This document shows, piece after piece, positions 23,342 through 33,245 of a stretch of DNA of 34,358 nucleotides (its first letter is position 1; every line of letters starts with the position of its first letter). The translations under genes were made by a program, and so were the position numbers. The notes beneath the pieces are model-generated. The model was not told the DNA's origin. It did no database searches and saw only the letters and a list, made by a program, of their open reading frames with translations. The DNA is from Aquificaceae bacterium (GTDB lineage: Bacteria > Aquificota > Aquificia > Aquificales > Aquificaceae): assembly GCA_025056375.1 (NCBI GenBank), contig JANWWH010000011.1:1-34358 (forward strand). Reading direction: 5' to 3'.

Positions 23342-25378
23342 ATGCTACGGGAAGGTTGGGTGGTCCTTGCCTTCATAGTAATACTCTCCGCCATAGTTCT
23401 ACCCATACCCGCCCTACTTCTTGACCTTTTGTTAGCCCTCAGCATAACCTTTTCCATGACGGTGTTGGTGCTGAGCTCTTTCATAAAGGAGCCTTTGGAG
23501 CTCTCCGCCTTTCCCAGCATACTCCTTTTGGGGACATTGCTTAGACTCTCTCTTAACATAGCGGCTGCGCGGAGGATACTACTCTACGGACACGAGGGCA
23601 CCTCGGCCGCAGGGCACATCATCGAAGGTTTTGGCACATTTGTGGTGGGTGGAGATGTGGTGGTGGGTCTTGTGGTCTTCCTTATATTCATAGTGATAAA
23701 CTTCGTGGTCATAACCAGAGGTGCGGAGAGGGTTTCTGAGGTGGCGGCGCGTTTTACCCTCGACGCCATGCCCGGAAAGCAGATGAGCATAGATGCGGAC
23801 CTGAACGCGGGTCTTATAACCGAGGAAGAAGCAAGGAGGAGAAGGTCACAGCTGGAACAGGAAGCCAGCTTCTACGGCGCCATGGACGGTGCCAGCAAGT
23901 TCATAAGGGGGGATGCGGTCGCAGCCCTTATCATACTCTTTTTAAGTCTGGTGGGTGGGCTTGTGGTGGGTCTTGTCTTTAAAGGTCTCGGCTTTTCTGA
24001 GGCTCTCAGAACCTACACTCTGCTTACCGTGGGCGAGGGGCTCGCCAGTCAAATACCCGCCCTAATGCTCTCCACCTCCGCAGGTGTGGTAGTAACCAAA
24101 TCCTCTTCAAAGGAAGAGCTGGGAAAGGTGCTCTTCAAAGAGTTTTCAAGAGAGCCCAGGGTTTTTCTCTTTTCTTCAGGACTGCTCCTTTTTATAGGTC
24201 TTATACCCGGCTTTCCAAAACTCCCCTTCTTCCTCATGGCTGGGGTTTTAGGCGGTCTCTATTACACCCTTAGAAGAGCTCTTAGGGAAGAGGAGCTAAA
24301 AAGGCTTGAGGAGATGCTAAAGGAGCAGAAAAGACCCTCCCCAGAGAAAAGAGAGGAAGAGTTTATCACACAGCCAGAGCCCATAGTCCTTGAGATAGGC
24401 TACGGGCTCATACCCTATATGGACGAAACCCAAGGGGGCGATGTCCCTGAAAGGATAAAGGCAGTAAGGAGACAACTCGCAGGCGAGTATGGTGTGGTGA
24501 TACCTCTCGTTCACATAAGGGATAACCTAAGGCTCAGACCCCACCAATACCGCATACTCATAAGAGGCATAGAGGTAGACTCCTACGAGATAGTGCCAGG
24601 ACACTGGCTTGCCATAGACCTGGGCGGTGCAAAGGAGACCCTTCAGGGCATAGAGACAAAGGACCCTTCCTTTAGGCTCAAAGCCTACTGGATAAGGGAA
24701 GAGCAGAGGGAAAGGGCTCAGAGGCTGGGTTACATGGTGGTGGACATATCCACCCTTATATTAACCCACATAAGTGAGACTATAAAGAAGAACCTCCACG
24801 AGATACTGGGGAGGTCGGAGGTTATGGAGCTCGTGGAAAATCTTTCAAGGAAGTATCCTAAGGCAGTTCAGGGGCTTGTGCCGGATGTAGTGCCCGTCTC
24901 GGTGCTTCACAGGGTCCTACAGAACCTTCTTAGAGAAGGCATACCCATCAATGACCTCCTTACCATAATGGAAACCCTTGCGGACTACATAGAGCAAACC
25001 AGAGACCCGGATACGCTTACCGAATTCGTGCGTCAGAGGCTCTCCAAAAGGATAACCAGGATTTATGCAACCAACGGCACCCTCTACGCCACGGTGATAG
25101 CCCCAAAACTGGAAACGAAGCTCACCGCCTACCTTCAGGAAGGAAAGGAGGATGAGTTTTTGGACCTTCTCGTAAACAGGTTATACCCAAAACTTTCGCA
25201 AGAGTTGACAAAGTTTAACCAGTATCAGGCTATGCCTTTGGTGATAACCTCGGGAAGTATAAGAAGGCATGTGAGAAAGGTGCTTGAAAACTACATACCA
25301 ACCCTTACGGTGCTGTCTTATAATGAACTTGACAGACAGCTGAACCTTAAGGTCATAGGTGTCATAGATGAAGATTAA
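23342..25378 (+). CDS. flhA: Flagellar export apparatus protein FlhA
   Basis: FlhA is the large membrane gate of the flagellar type III secretion system. I start at ATG 23342 (678 residues); the tracked ORF from 23225 would run back through the fliA start. The N-terminal half holds about eight membrane segments ([39 protein letters not shown], and others) and the FHIPEP-family signatures [16 protein letters not shown] and [29 protein letters not shown]. The cytoplasmic half after about residue 345 binds chaperones and export substrates, with the conserved [13 protein letters not shown] near the end. The 3' end overlaps flhF by 11 bases. Confidence 0.96.
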   Translation: MLREGWVVLAFIVILSAIVLPIPALLLDLLLALSITFSMTVLVLSSFIKEPLELSAFPSILLLGTLLRLSLNIAAARRILLYGHEGTSAAGHIIEGFGTFVVGGDVVVGLVVFLIFIVINFVVITRGAERVSEVAARFTLDAMPGKQMSIDADLNAGLITEEEARRRRSQLEQEASFYGAMDGASKFIRGDAVAALIILFLSLVGGLVVGLVFKGLGFSEALRTYTLLTVGEGLASQIPALMLSTSAGVVVTKSSSKEELGKVLFKEFSREPRVFLFSSGLLLFIGLIPGFPKLPFFLMAGVLGGLYYTLRRALREEELKRLEEMLKEQKRPSPEKREEEFITQPEPIVLEIGYGLIPYMDETQGGDVPERIKAVRRQLAGEYGVVIPLVHIRDNLRLRPHQYRILIRGIEVDSYEIVPGHWLAIDLGGAKETLQGIETKDPSFRLKAYWIREEQRERAQRLGYMVVDISTLILTHISETIKKNLHEILGRSEVMELVENLSRKYPKAVQGLVPDVVPVSVLHRVLQNLLREGIPINDLLTIMETLADYIEQTRDPDTLTEFVRQRLSKRITRIYATNGTLYATVIAPKLETKLTAYLQEGKEDEFLDLLVNRLYPKLSQELTKFNQYQAMPLVITSGSIRRHVRKVLENYIPTLTVLSYNELDRQLNLKVIGVIDED

Positions 25379-26474
25379 AAAGCTTTTAGTGAACTCTCTT
25401 CAGGAGGCGGTGGAGGAGGTCCGAGCCCTTTACGGCTCCGAGGCGGTCATTCTCTCTACGAAGGTGGTAAAGGAGGGGCTCTTCCCCTTTATACCCTTCC
25501 CTAAAAGGTCAAAGTTGGAGATAACGGTGGGCATACCCGATAAAGAAGACTTTGCAACGGAGCTGAAAAAAGAAGAAAGCTTGTATCAGGAGATAAACAA
25601 GCTCAAGGAGAACCTAAGAGAGGTTATGGAGCTTGTAAAGAGACAAAAAACGGAGAAGGGGGAAGTCCACAAGGACGACTTAGAGAGCGAGTATTCTATA
25701 AGGGCTCTTTATCTCATGAACAAGCTAATCAACAAGGGCGTATCTCGGGATGTGGCACAGAAAATCGTCGAGTCCGCCTGTGGATACGACTTTGAACTGA
25801 AAAGGCTGGACCTAAAGGGTGAGAACTTAGAATCTCTCGTAGAAGGTTTCGGCAAGAACCTGAGGTTGGTAGATAACTTTCCTGAGGGAGACTTTAGCGT
25901 TTTGGCACTTTTGGGACCAACGGGCGTGGGTAAAACCACCACGATAGCCAAGTTAGCTTACAAGCTAAAGAGTATGGGTAAAAGGGTTGGTCTTATAACC
26001 ATAGACAGCTACAGGGTTGGTGCGGTGGAACAGCTCAGGACTTACGCAGGTATTATGGAACTACCCTTCAGAGTTGCGGATACTCCCTATCGTCTAAGAG
26101 AGCGCGTGGGGGAACTTTCTTCTTTAGATGTGGTGCTGGTGGATACGGGTGGCAGGAGCCAACACAACGAGGTAAGGATGAAAGAGCTGATACCCTTTTT
26201 CACAAGACTTCCCGCCCTTAAGGCTTACATAACCCTCAGCGCCAATACGGAGGAAAGGGTTCAGTACGAGGTAGTCGAGGGTTTCAGCGTGGTGGAGCCT
26301 TCAGGTCTTATATTTACCAAGCTGGACGAGACCAGCTACTACGGCACCACCATAAACGTGGCTTACCGGACACAGCTACCCATACTGTGTTTTACCATGG
26401 GTCAAAGGGTGCCAGAAGACCTTGTAATGGCAAGCTACGAGTATCTTGCCAAGATGTTTTTAGAGGTTGTGTGA
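25368..26474 (+). CDS. flhF: Flagellar SRP-like GTPase FlhF
   Basis: FlhF sets the place and number of polar flagella. The N-terminal basic B domain begins [31 protein letters not shown]; a helical N domain follows, then a G domain with [18 protein letters not shown] (P-loop), [18 protein letters not shown], the G3 motif VDTGGRS (DTAGR in most relatives) and FTKLDE (G4). The 368 residues are typical. The start lies 11 bases inside flhA and its stop overlaps flhG by one base, so the three genes form one coupled unit. Confidence 0.95.
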   Translation: MKIKKLLVNSLQEAVEEVRALYGSEAVILSTKVVKEGLFPFIPFPKRSKLEITVGIPDKEDFATELKKEESLYQEINKLKENLREVMELVKRQKTEKGEVHKDDLESEYSIRALYLMNKLINKGVSRDVAQKIVESACGYDFELKRLDLKGENLESLVEGFGKNLRLVDNFPEGDFSVLALLGPTGVGKTTTIAKLAYKLKSMGKRVGLITIDSYRVGAVEQLRTYAGIMELPFRVADTPYRLRERVGELSSLDVVLVDTGGRSQHNEVRMKELIPFFTRLPALKAYITLSANTEERVQYEVVEGFSVVEPSGLIFTKLDETSYYGTTINVAYRTQLPILCFTMGQRVPEDLVMASYEYLAKMFLEVV

Positions 26475-27307
26475 TGGAGACGCAAGCACTTCACCTTTTG
26501 AAGATGGAAGGAAAGGAAAGGAGGACGGGCTACCTTTCCATAGCCAGTGGTAAGGGTGGAGTAGGCAAGACGCTTATAACCGTAAACATGGGCAGGATAA
26601 TAGGCAAGAACGGCAACAAGGTGCTCATAGTAGACGGTGACCTAGGGCTTAGCAACATCCATCTAATGCTTGGCATAACACCCTCAAAGAACCTTTATCA
26701 CTACTTCATGGGGGAGGTGTCGCTGGAGGAAGTGGTGGTGCCCATAGAGGAAAACCTCTCTTTCATCTCCAGCGGAAGTGGCGTCAGGGAACTGGTAAGC
26801 CTTCCACCTACACAGCTTAAAAACCTTATCTACAGGCTTCAGGAGTATGCGGAGAGAAACTACCACTGGGTCCTATTTGACACACCTCCTGGCATACACT
26901 CGGACACTCTTGCCCTCGTCTCCTCCTCTCACATACCTGTGATAGTGACCACCCCCGAGCCTACCGCCATAGCGGACGCCTACGGTCTTATAAAGGTGCT
27001 TAACCAAGAGGAAACGCTGAAGGAGTTTTACCTTATAGTAAACAAGGTCCAGAGCTCTGAAGAGGGTAAAAGGATTTTTGAGAGTATAAGAGTGGTCTGT
27101 GAGAAGTTCACCTCCGCAGAGGTTCAATACTTGGGAAGTATAAGATACAACCCAAAAATCATAAGGCAAATAGTAAACCAGAACCCCTTTGAGGAGGGCT
27201 TTACTAAGGAGCTTACCCACATACTCACAAAGCTACCCCTTAACATCAAGCCCCACCCTGCGGGTTTCTGGGAAAGACTTCTAACCAAGCTGAGGAGGCG
27301 TTCATGA
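26474..27307 (+). CDS. flhG: MinD-like ATPase FlhG (FleN), flagellar number regulator
   Basis: A ParA/MinD-family ATPase that works with FlhF to limit flagellar number. Visible are the deviant Walker A SGKGGVGKTL near residue 24, VDGDLGLSNIHLMLG and the Walker B-like FDTPPGIHSD, plus ATPase VTTPEPTAIADAYGLIK. ETQALHLLKM at the N-terminus resembles the DQAxxLR motif by which FlhG activates FlhF. The tail WERLLTKLRRRS is a likely amphipathic membrane anchor. I choose ATG 26474 (277 residues), overlapping the flhF stop by one base; the tracked start at 26387 is inside flhF. proC overlaps its end by 4 bases. Confidence 0.94.
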   Translation: METQALHLLKMEGKERRTGYLSIASGKGGVGKTLITVNMGRIIGKNGNKVLIVDGDLGLSNIHLMLGITPSKNLYHYFMGEVSLEEVVVPIEENLSFISSGSGVRELVSLPPTQLKNLIYRLQEYAERNYHWVLFDTPPGIHSDTLALVSSSHIPVIVTTPEPTAIADAYGLIKVLNQEETLKEFYLIVNKVQSSEEGKRIFESIRVVCEKFTSAEVQYLGSIRYNPKIIRQIVNQNPFEEGFTKELTHILTKLPLNIKPHPAGFWERLLTKLRRRS

Positions 27308-28077
27308 GGCTGGGCGTAATAGGTTATGGCAACATGGGGGAGAGTTTTGCAAAGGCTCTCCGGGAAAGAGCGGAGGTCGTCGTATACGATGTAAGTGAGG
27401 AGAAAAGACAGAAGGCATGGGCTGAGGGTTTCGGAGTTGTAAAAAGCACGGAGTTTCTTCTGGAACACTCTCAGTGGCTTCTTGTTGCGGTCAAGCCCCT
27501 GGATGTGGTGGAAGTCCTGAAAAGCCTAAGGGGAAAAGTAGGAGAAAGACTGCTCATAAGTCTCGTAGCGGGTTTGAGCCTCTCAAAGATGAAAGAACTC
27601 TCGGATGCCTCGAAGCTCATAAGGCTCATGCCTAACATAAACGCCCTGGTGGGGAAAGCTACGATAGCCTGTGCCTTTGGTAGTGGTGTGGAAGAGAAGG
27701 AGAAAGAGAGTTTTCTCAAGCTCTTTTCTGTCTGTGGAAGCCTTTATGAGCTCAAAGAGGAAGCCTTTGACGCCTTCACTGCGCTGGCTGGCTCAGGTCC
27801 TGCCTTTGTGTTCAGGTTTATCCATGCTCTTGCTTTGGCGGGAGTGAAGGAAGGTTTTCCCTACGAAGTGGCAAAATCTCTGGCTTTGGACGTGGTCTCC
27901 GGCTCCTGTGAACTCCTAAAAGAAAAGGGAGGACATCCAGAGGAGTGGGTTGTCAAGGTAGCATCACCCGGCGGCACCACCATCGAGGGGATAAGGGTTT
28001 TAGAAGAGAAGGGCTTTGCAGGTATAGTTATAGAATGCATACAGAAAACCTCGGAGAAAGCAAGGAAACTGCTGTGA
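27304..28077 (+). CDS. proC: Pyrroline-5-carboxylate reductase
   Basis: ProC reduces 1-pyrroline-5-carboxylate to proline with NAD(P)H. The Rossmann motif is GVIGYGNMGESFAKAL at residues 3-18. Further family signatures are LLVAVKPLDVVEVL, KLIRLMPNINALVGKATIA, FTALAGSGPAFVF, and the C-terminal VASPGGTTIEGIRVLEEKGF. At 257 residues it is normal length. The start overlaps flhG as ATGA, although proline synthesis has no evident link to flagella, and its end overlaps the next gene by 4 bases. Confidence 0.95.
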   Translation: MRLGVIGYGNMGESFAKALRERAEVVVYDVSEEKRQKAWAEGFGVVKSTEFLLEHSQWLLVAVKPLDVVEVLKSLRGKVGERLLISLVAGLSLSKMKELSDASKLIRLMPNINALVGKATIACAFGSGVEEKEKESFLKLFSVCGSLYELKEEAFDAFTALAGSGPAFVFRFIHALALAGVKEGFPYEVAKSLALDVVSGSCELLKEKGGHPEEWVVKVASPGGTTIEGIRVLEEKGFAGIVIECIQKTSEKARKLL

Positions 28078-28655
28078 TTTTTAAACTTCAGAAGGGGAGA
28101 GCCAGGCTCGGGCTCAAAAGATGGGAAGGGGACCGAGACGTGTTAACCCTCAGGCAGGTGCATTCTTCAAAGGTTTGGGTAATAGAGGAGTTTGTGGAGG
28201 GTCTGGAGGGGGATGCTCTCATAACGAAGAAAACTGGGTTGAAGATAGGTGTGAGGACTGCGGACTGCCTACCTATAGCCTTCTTGGGAAGGGAAACAGT
28301 TTCTGTGGTTCATGCGGGCTGGCGCGGGTTAAAAGAGGGCATAGTAGAGAGAGCCCTTGAAGAGCTCTCAAGGTTTGAACCCTTGGAGAACTTCTTAGTC
28401 TTTATTGGTCCCTCCGCAAAAGCCTGCTGTTATCAGGTGGGTGAGGACTTTAAGGAGCACTTCAGTAGCCTATACTACAGAGGGGGTAAGCACTACATGG
28501 ACACCCAAGAAGAAGCCTTGCTAAGGCTTAAGAAGTCAGGCATAAGAGAGCTCTCCCTATACAAAACCTGCACCGTGTGCCACCCAAGCCTTCCCTCTCA
28601 CAGAAGGGACAGGACACAGGAAAGGCTTCTGACCTTCGTGGAGTTGATAGGCTAA
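28074..28655 (+). CDS. YfiH/YlmD-family (DUF152, polyphenol-oxidase-like) purine nucleoside-acting protein
   Basis: Family members were first called multicopper oxidases; later work on relatives showed Zn-dependent purine nucleoside phosphorylase and deaminase activity, so the name laccase may mislead. Metal-ligand motifs are TLRQVHS, RTADCLPIAFL, SVVHAGWRGL and, at the C-terminus, CTVCHPSLPSHRRDRTQ. I choose GTG 28074, which overlaps the proC stop as GTGA and follows AGGAAA; this gives 193 residues, somewhat shorter than the usual roughly 240, with loss at the N-terminus. The tracked start at 27945 would read proC out of frame. The UbiE-like gene follows after a few bases. Confidence 0.9.
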   Translation: MIFKLQKGRARLGLKRWEGDRDVLTLRQVHSSKVWVIEEFVEGLEGDALITKKTGLKIGVRTADCLPIAFLGRETVSVVHAGWRGLKEGIVERALEELSRFEPLENFLVFIGPSAKACCYQVGEDFKEHFSSLYYRGGKHYMDTQEEALLRLKKSGIRELSLYKTCTVCHPSLPSHRRDRTQERLLTFVELIG

Positions 28656-28674
28656 AATTATGGAGGTGGGCTAC

Positions 28675-29328
28675 ATGGTCACAAAAAAGACCGTTGAGGA
28701 GGTTTTTTCAAAGGTAAGCAGGAAATATGACTTTTTCCTAAATCTGGTCACTTTTGGTAAGATTGACCTTTGGCAGAGAGAGATGTTGGATATGCTTTCC
28801 TGCGAGGGCAACAGGTTGGATGTGGGAACGGGCACAGGGGAAGTGCTTCTCAAGTCTCAAAACCGGGGGCTGAAGGTAGGGATGGACCTTTCTAAAGACA
28901 TGCTCAGGCGGGCGAGGGAAAAGTGTAAGGTGTGCAGGTTTCTGGTTGCGGATGCGGAGAACATGCCCTTTAAGAAGAGTTCCTTTAGCTCTGTTACCCT
29001 CTCTCTAGTCTTCAGACACCTCCTTGACAGAAGGAGCTTTCTGAGAGAAGTCAAGAGAGTTTTAAAGGAAGGGGGTGAGCTTGCCCTCTTGGACATAAAC
29101 AGGTTTTCTCTAACGCCCCTGCTGGTCTTTTTGATGAAGTTTCCGCTAAAGCCTTTTGGACTCCTTATCTTCGGGTCTGAGAAGTGGAGCTTTTTTATAC
29201 ACTCCCTTGAGAACGCATTGAGCCTGGAGGAGGTCAAGAGGGAACTCACGGAGGAGGGCTTTGAGGTGGCAGAGGTCCAGAAAAGGCTTTTTGGCTTTGT
29301 ATATCTTCTCCTTGCCAAAAGGCGCTGA
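28675..29328 (+). CDS. UbiE/MenG-like SAM-dependent methyltransferase
   Basis: A class I methyltransferase of the UbiE/COQ5 type, which methylates the ring of menaquinone or ubiquinone precursors. The beginning VEEVFSKVSRKYDFFLNLVTFGKIDLW matches the UbiE N-terminus; the SAM site is LDVGTGTGEVLL, followed by GMDLSKDMLRRAREK, VADAENMPFKKSSF, VFRHLLDRRSFLREVKRVLKEGG. I choose ATG 28675 (217 residues) because GGAGGT ends 7 bases before it; the earlier ATG at 28660 lacks a site and contains this one downstream. Aquificales make methylthio-naphthoquinones, so a role in quinone maturation is likely but not proved. Confidence 0.88.
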   Translation: MVTKKTVEEVFSKVSRKYDFFLNLVTFGKIDLWQREMLDMLSCEGNRLDVGTGTGEVLLKSQNRGLKVGMDLSKDMLRRAREKCKVCRFLVADAENMPFKKSSFSSVTLSLVFRHLLDRRSFLREVKRVLKEGGELALLDINRFSLTPLLVFLMKFPLKPFGLLIFGSEKWSFFIHSLENALSLEEVKRELTEEGFEVAEVQKRLFGFVYLLLAKRR

Positions 29329-30532
29329 GCTTTTCCAGTTACTCCTTTTTCTCTGTCTTATCTTTTTTGCCCTCTTTAGGGTCGAGAGGGAGGAGAGGTT
29401 TCTCTGGTTTGAGGAGGAGGGTTCCCTTGAGCTCCGTGTCCTGTCGCCACCTCAGGAGAGTGAGGAGGGTTTGAGGGTTAAGGTGGAAATCTTGGGTGGA
29501 GACTTTCCCGAGCTCCGAGGAAAGAAAGCCCTTCTCCTACTCTACCGCTCCGTGGACCTGCCTTCAAAGTCCTTTTCAATGTTTGCGGAGGTAAAAGCTG
29601 AGGGGAACAGGGTCTATGTGAAGGGTAGCTACAGAGATATAGAAGACCTGATAAGCACGAAGGAAAGCATAAGAGACCTATACATAAAACGGGTGGAAGA
29701 AAAGTTTCAGGACTTTCAGACAAGAGCTCTTATTCTCACCTATCTTTTTGGCGAGGCGAGAGAGTTCCTACCTCAGGACCTGCAATATTACTTTCTAAGG
29801 ACGGGGCTTCTTCACCTTTTGGTCATATCTGGCTTCCATGTGGGTATGGTCTTTTTGATGCTGAGGTTTTGTCTACCTTACCCCTATGGGCTTTGGCTTG
29901 GAGCTGTGGGGGTAAGTTTTTACGTGCTCTTGTTAGTTCCTCAGGAACCGCCCGTCTTGAGAGCTTGGCTCATGCTCCTCCTCTGGGTCCTTATAAAACT
30001 GCAAGAGGGTAGACCTAACGCGCTGACCGTGCTTTTCTTCTCCGCAAGCCTCCTGCTTCTCATAGAACCTTCCTTCGTGCGCTCCTATTCCTTCTGGCTT
30101 TCCTTCTTTGCTACCCTCTACATCTTGCTGGGTCTCAGGCTTTTACCCCCTTCTGATTCTCTCATCTACAGATACGCTCTTTTGCCTACCGCTCTTTCCT
30201 TCTTTGCCTTCCTTGGCGTTTCACCCCTACTCTTGAGCTTTACCAACGCCAGTATGGGCGGTATAATCTTTAGCACCCCCGTAGGCTACCTCTTTTTCCC
30301 CTTTACCCTCTACGGTATCCTACAAATCCTCACCTTTTTCAGCCTGCCTACCTTCCCTTTAGAAGTAACAGGGAAGCTTATCCTGCACGTGGTTAGCCTC
30401 CTGTCTCATCTTGATATGGAGCTGAGAACGCCCCTTTCCACAAGAACTGCCTACATCCTGAGCTTTTGTATGGCTCTTTTTCTGTATGTTCTTGGTCTCC
30501 TCAGAAAAAGCTCCCAGCACTATAGAGGTTGA
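29261..30532 (+). CDS. ComEC/Rec2-family DNA uptake channel protein, short form
   Basis: ComEC forms the inner-membrane channel for DNA uptake in natural transformation. A first membrane helix (FQLLLFLCLIFFALF) precedes a soluble region to about residue 130, then the competence domain with LLHLLVISGFHVGMVFLML and many membrane segments to the end. The 423 residues lack the C-terminal metallo-beta-lactamase-like domain of long ComEC proteins. The start is uncertain: TTG 29261 has GGAGG 6 bases upstream but overlaps the methyltransferase gene by 68 bases; TTG 29312 would overlap by 17 and give 406 residues. No other competence gene is in the window. Confidence 0.88.
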   Translation: MRWQRSRKGFLALYIFSLPKGAELFQLLLFLCLIFFALFRVEREERFLWFEEEGSLELRVLSPPQESEEGLRVKVEILGGDFPELRGKKALLLLYRSVDLPSKSFSMFAEVKAEGNRVYVKGSYRDIEDLISTKESIRDLYIKRVEEKFQDFQTRALILTYLFGEAREFLPQDLQYYFLRTGLLHLLVISGFHVGMVFLMLRFCLPYPYGLWLGAVGVSFYVLLLVPQEPPVLRAWLMLLLWVLIKLQEGRPNALTVLFFSASLLLLIEPSFVRSYSFWLSFFATLYILLGLRLLPPSDSLIYRYALLPTALSFFAFLGVSPLLLSFTNASMGGIIFSTPVGYLFFPFTLYGILQILTFFSLPTFPLEVTGKLILHVVSLLSHLDMELRTPLSTRTAYILSFCMALFLYVLGLLRKSSQHYRG

Positions 30533-30575
30533 GACTTCCTTCTTACACTTAAAATCTCTGGCTTTTTTCCTTTGC

Positions 30576-30581
30576 TATAAT
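30576..30581 (+). promoter_or_regulatory. Candidate -10 element before the carB N-terminal half
   Basis: A perfect TATAAT lies 10 bases before the ATG of the carB N-half in the 59-base gap after comEC. There is no -35 match at 16-18 bases and no Shine-Dalgarno. The predicted leader would be only a few bases. Confidence 0.55.
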
Positions 30582-30591
30582 ATAGACCCTA

Positions 30592-32265
30592 ATGCCAAAG
30601 AGAACAGACATAAAAAAGATACTCATCATAGGCTCAGGTCCTATAGTCATAGGTCAAGCAGCTGAGTTTGACTACTCTGGCACTCAGGCTTGTAAAGCCC
30701 TTCTTCAAGAAGGCTATGAAGTGGTTCTGGTAAACTCCAACCCTGCCACCATTATGACGGACCCCCAGTTCGCCCAGAGGACCTACATTGAGCCCCTCGC
30801 AGTGGAAGTTCTTGAAGAGATAATAAAGAAGGAAAGACCAGATGCCCTTCTTCCTACTCTTGGAGGACAGACCGCCCTAAACCTGGCGGTCAGACTGCAG
30901 GAGGAGGGTATTTTGGAAAGATACGGAGTAAGGCTCATAGGAGCAAGCTACACCGCCATAAAAAAGGGAGAAGACAGAGACCTCTTCAGAAAATCTGTGG
31001 AGAGGGTCGGACTTAAGGTGCCACCCAGTGTGGTGGTTTCTTCTCTTCAGGAAGCCCTCGAGAAAGTTAAAGAGGTAGGGTTCCCTGCCATACTCAGACC
31101 CGCCTTTACCCTCGGAGGCACTGGTGGTTCTATAGCTTACAACATGGAAGAGTTTAAGGAAAAGGTGGAAACCGCCCTCAAGTCCTCGCCCATACACCAA
31201 GTGCTCATAGATAAGTCCCTTATAGGGTGGAAGGAATTTGAATTTGAGGTCATAAGGGATGCCAAAGACAACGTGATAATAGTCTGCAGTATAGAAAACT
31301 TTGACCCTATGGGCGTCCATACGGGCGATTCCATCACCGTTGCACCCGCACAAACTCTTACGGACAAGGAATACCAAATACTCAGAGATGCCTGCATCGC
31401 TATAATGAGAGAGATAGGCGTTGACACTGGTGGTTCTAACATACAGTTTGCGGTGAACCCTTTGGACGGCGACTTTTATGTGATAGAGATGAACCCGAGG
31501 GTTTCTCGTTCCTCCGCTTTGGCTTCAAAGGCTACGGGCTTTCCTATAGCCAAGGTGGCCGCAAAGCTTGCGGTGGGTTACACCCTTGATGAACTAAAAA
31601 ACGACATAACAAGGCATACACCAGCCTCCTTTGAACCATCCATAGACTATGTGGTGGTAAAGATACCACGCTTTGACTTTGCCAAGTTTCCGAGGGCTGA
31701 AAAGACCCTGGGCACCATGATGAAGTCTGTGGGGGAGGTAATGGCAATAGGAAGAACCTTCAAGGAAGCTATTGGTAAAGCCATAAGAAGTCGGGAGCAG
31801 GGTGTCCACGGACTGGCTGTGCCCGATTATTCCTCCCTTGAGGAAGAGGAGATAAGGAGGGGTTTGAGAACACCAAACCCTAACAGGTTGTGGTATATCT
31901 CGGGGGCTTTCAGAAAGGGTTTCAGCCTTGAGGAGGTTTACCAGCTCTCAAAGGTTGACCCTTGGTTCTTGGAAAACCTCAAACAGGTAGTGGAGTTTGA
32001 GAAGGTTTTGAAAGAAAAAGAGCTCACCCCGGAGACGCTCAGGCTTGCCAAGGAGATGGGCTACTCGGACGTAGAGGTGGCGTGGCTCAGAGGGGTCAAA
32101 GAGGAGGATATAAGGAGGATGAGGTATGAATGGAAGGTTCTCCCTGCTTTCAAGGGCGTGGATACCTGCGCAGGAGAGTTCATAGCTTACACACCTTACT
32201 ACTATTCTACCTACGAAAGACCTTACTACAGCGTGGAGGGGCTGGAGTTCCTTGACGAGGATTAG
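30592..32265 (+). CDS. carB: Carbamoyl-phosphate synthase large subunit, N-terminal half
   Basis: This is the first half of CarB: the carboxyphosphate ATP-grasp domain plus the oligomerisation domain. Signatures are [91 protein letters not shown] and [20 protein letters not shown]. It ends shortly after [14 protein letters not shown], the very end of the N-half in fused CarB, with 557 residues. The C-half gene is about 18 kb away at 11178. It has its own TATAAT and no Shine-Dalgarno. Its stop overlaps the stop of the convergent DUF523 gene by 4 bases, with no room for a terminator. Confidence 0.97.
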   Translation: MPKRTDIKKILIIGSGPIVIGQAAEFDYSGTQACKALLQEGYEVVLVNSNPATIMTDPQFAQRTYIEPLAVEVLEEIIKKERPDALLPTLGGQTALNLAVRLQEEGILERYGVRLIGASYTAIKKGEDRDLFRKSVERVGLKVPPSVVVSSLQEALEKVKEVGFPAILRPAFTLGGTGGSIAYNMEEFKEKVETALKSSPIHQVLIDKSLIGWKEFEFEVIRDAKDNVIIVCSIENFDPMGVHTGDSITVAPAQTLTDKEYQILRDACIAIMREIGVDTGGSNIQFAVNPLDGDFYVIEMNPRVSRSSALASKATGFPIAKVAAKLAVGYTLDELKNDITRHTPASFEPSIDYVVVKIPRFDFAKFPRAEKTLGTMMKSVGEVMAIGRTFKEAIGKAIRSREQGVHGLAVPDYSSLEEEEIRRGLRTPNPNRLWYISGAFRKGFSLEEVYQLSKVDPWFLENLKQVVEFEKVLKEKELTPETLRLAKEMGYSDVEVAWLRGVKEEDIRRMRYEWKVLPAFKGVDTCAGEFIAYTPYYYSTYERPYYSVEGLEFLDED

Positions 32266-33212
32266 ACCATAAGTTCCTCAGGATAGGGCTCAAGGTAGGT
32301 CTGAGCCATAAGGTAATTGTTTTCAAACCTGTAGGCGTAAGCTTTGAGAAACTCTAAGGGAAGCCTTTTATCCAGCCTTCCCCTCTTGTAGTCTTCTACC
32401 AGTTTGAAGAAGTGAGCCTTCTCCCTTTCCTTGAGGTTTCTTGAGATGTGTCCGAATATGTGAAGAAGAGTGTTTACCTGCTGTCCTCTCGAGGGTTTTT
32501 TCCTTATAGCCTGAAGGAAAAGACTTCCGTAAAGGCTAAGTGTTTCCCTTAGGTTTTCCTCTTTAGCACTGGCTACGAGCCTTCCCATCTCCTTTAGCTT
32601 TCTCTGAGAATGTGCCATAAGAAGGTATTTGTTCCTCTGATGAAAGTCCATAAGCTCGCTAATGCGGTTTATCCTCTCCTTGTTCTCTCTGAGCTCCGCA
32701 ACCGAGAAAAGCCTCGTAAGAAAATGTTCTCTTATCTCTTTGTCTTTCAGTCTTCCTTCGTCCTCCACCGGCAAGTATTCAAAGCGGTCCAAGACCTTGA
32801 GGGCAAAAAGACCCCTACCCTTCGAGTGGAACTCTCTACCTTCTGGGTCTCTGTATACCTTCGTGTTGGACACTCCGCAGGAGGGAGACTTGCTTTTCAG
32901 AAGGAAAGCGTCAACCCCTTGTAAGGTCTTTAGGAAAGTCTCCGCAAAGCTTTCCATCTTCTCCGTAAGCTCAAGCCCTGTAGAAGGTTGAGAAAGTCCG
33001 AAGGAGTTTTCCCTTCTGTAGACTATAACCCTTTCCCTCGGCACGCCAAGACCTATAGCCACCTCCGGGCAAACCTCTAAGACCTCACAGTAGGGTAAAA
33101 GCTTCAAAACAAACTCGTCTCTCACCTCTTGACCGTTATAGCGGACGGGCTTTAGGTTCAGACAGGCGCTTACCACTATTCTGGGTTTTGGAAAGTTCCT
33201 CACATAGAGCAT
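32262..33212 (-). CDS. DUF523-DUF1722 (YbgA-like) protein
   Basis: A two-domain protein. The DUF523 part has [37 protein letters not shown] and KSKSPSCGV, with conserved cysteines that could bind a metal or cluster. The DUF1722 (YbgA) part covers about residues 180-300, with [25 protein letters not shown]. Function is unknown; other bacteria often carry it near photolyase or stress genes. I choose ATG 33212 (316 residues), since family members start just before this motif; GTG 33230 is the tracked alternative, and neither has a Shine-Dalgarno. It lies about 30 bases after the fasciclin gene on the same strand. Confidence 0.9.
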   Translation of the reverse strand: MLYVRNFPKPRIVVSACLNLKPVRYNGQEVRDEFVLKLLPYCEVLEVCPEVAIGLGVPRERVIVYRRENSFGLSQPSTGLELTEKMESFAETFLKTLQGVDAFLLKSKSPSCGVSNTKVYRDPEGREFHSKGRGLFALKVLDRFEYLPVEDEGRLKDKEIREHFLTRLFSVAELRENKERINRISELMDFHQRNKYLLMAHSQRKLKEMGRLVASAKEENLRETLSLYGSLFLQAIRKKPSRGQQVNTLLHIFGHISRNLKEREKAHFFKLVEDYKRGRLDKRLPLEFLKAYAYRFENNYLMAQTYLEPYPEELMV

Positions 33213-33245
33213 TATAGGAAAGAGCCCCACGAGGGGGCGGTGTCT

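Noticed and set aside
27945-28073. 43-codon N-terminal extension of the YfiH-family protein
   Set aside because: It is an out-of-frame reading of the conserved end of proC; the GTGA overlap start at 28074 fits the neighbours.
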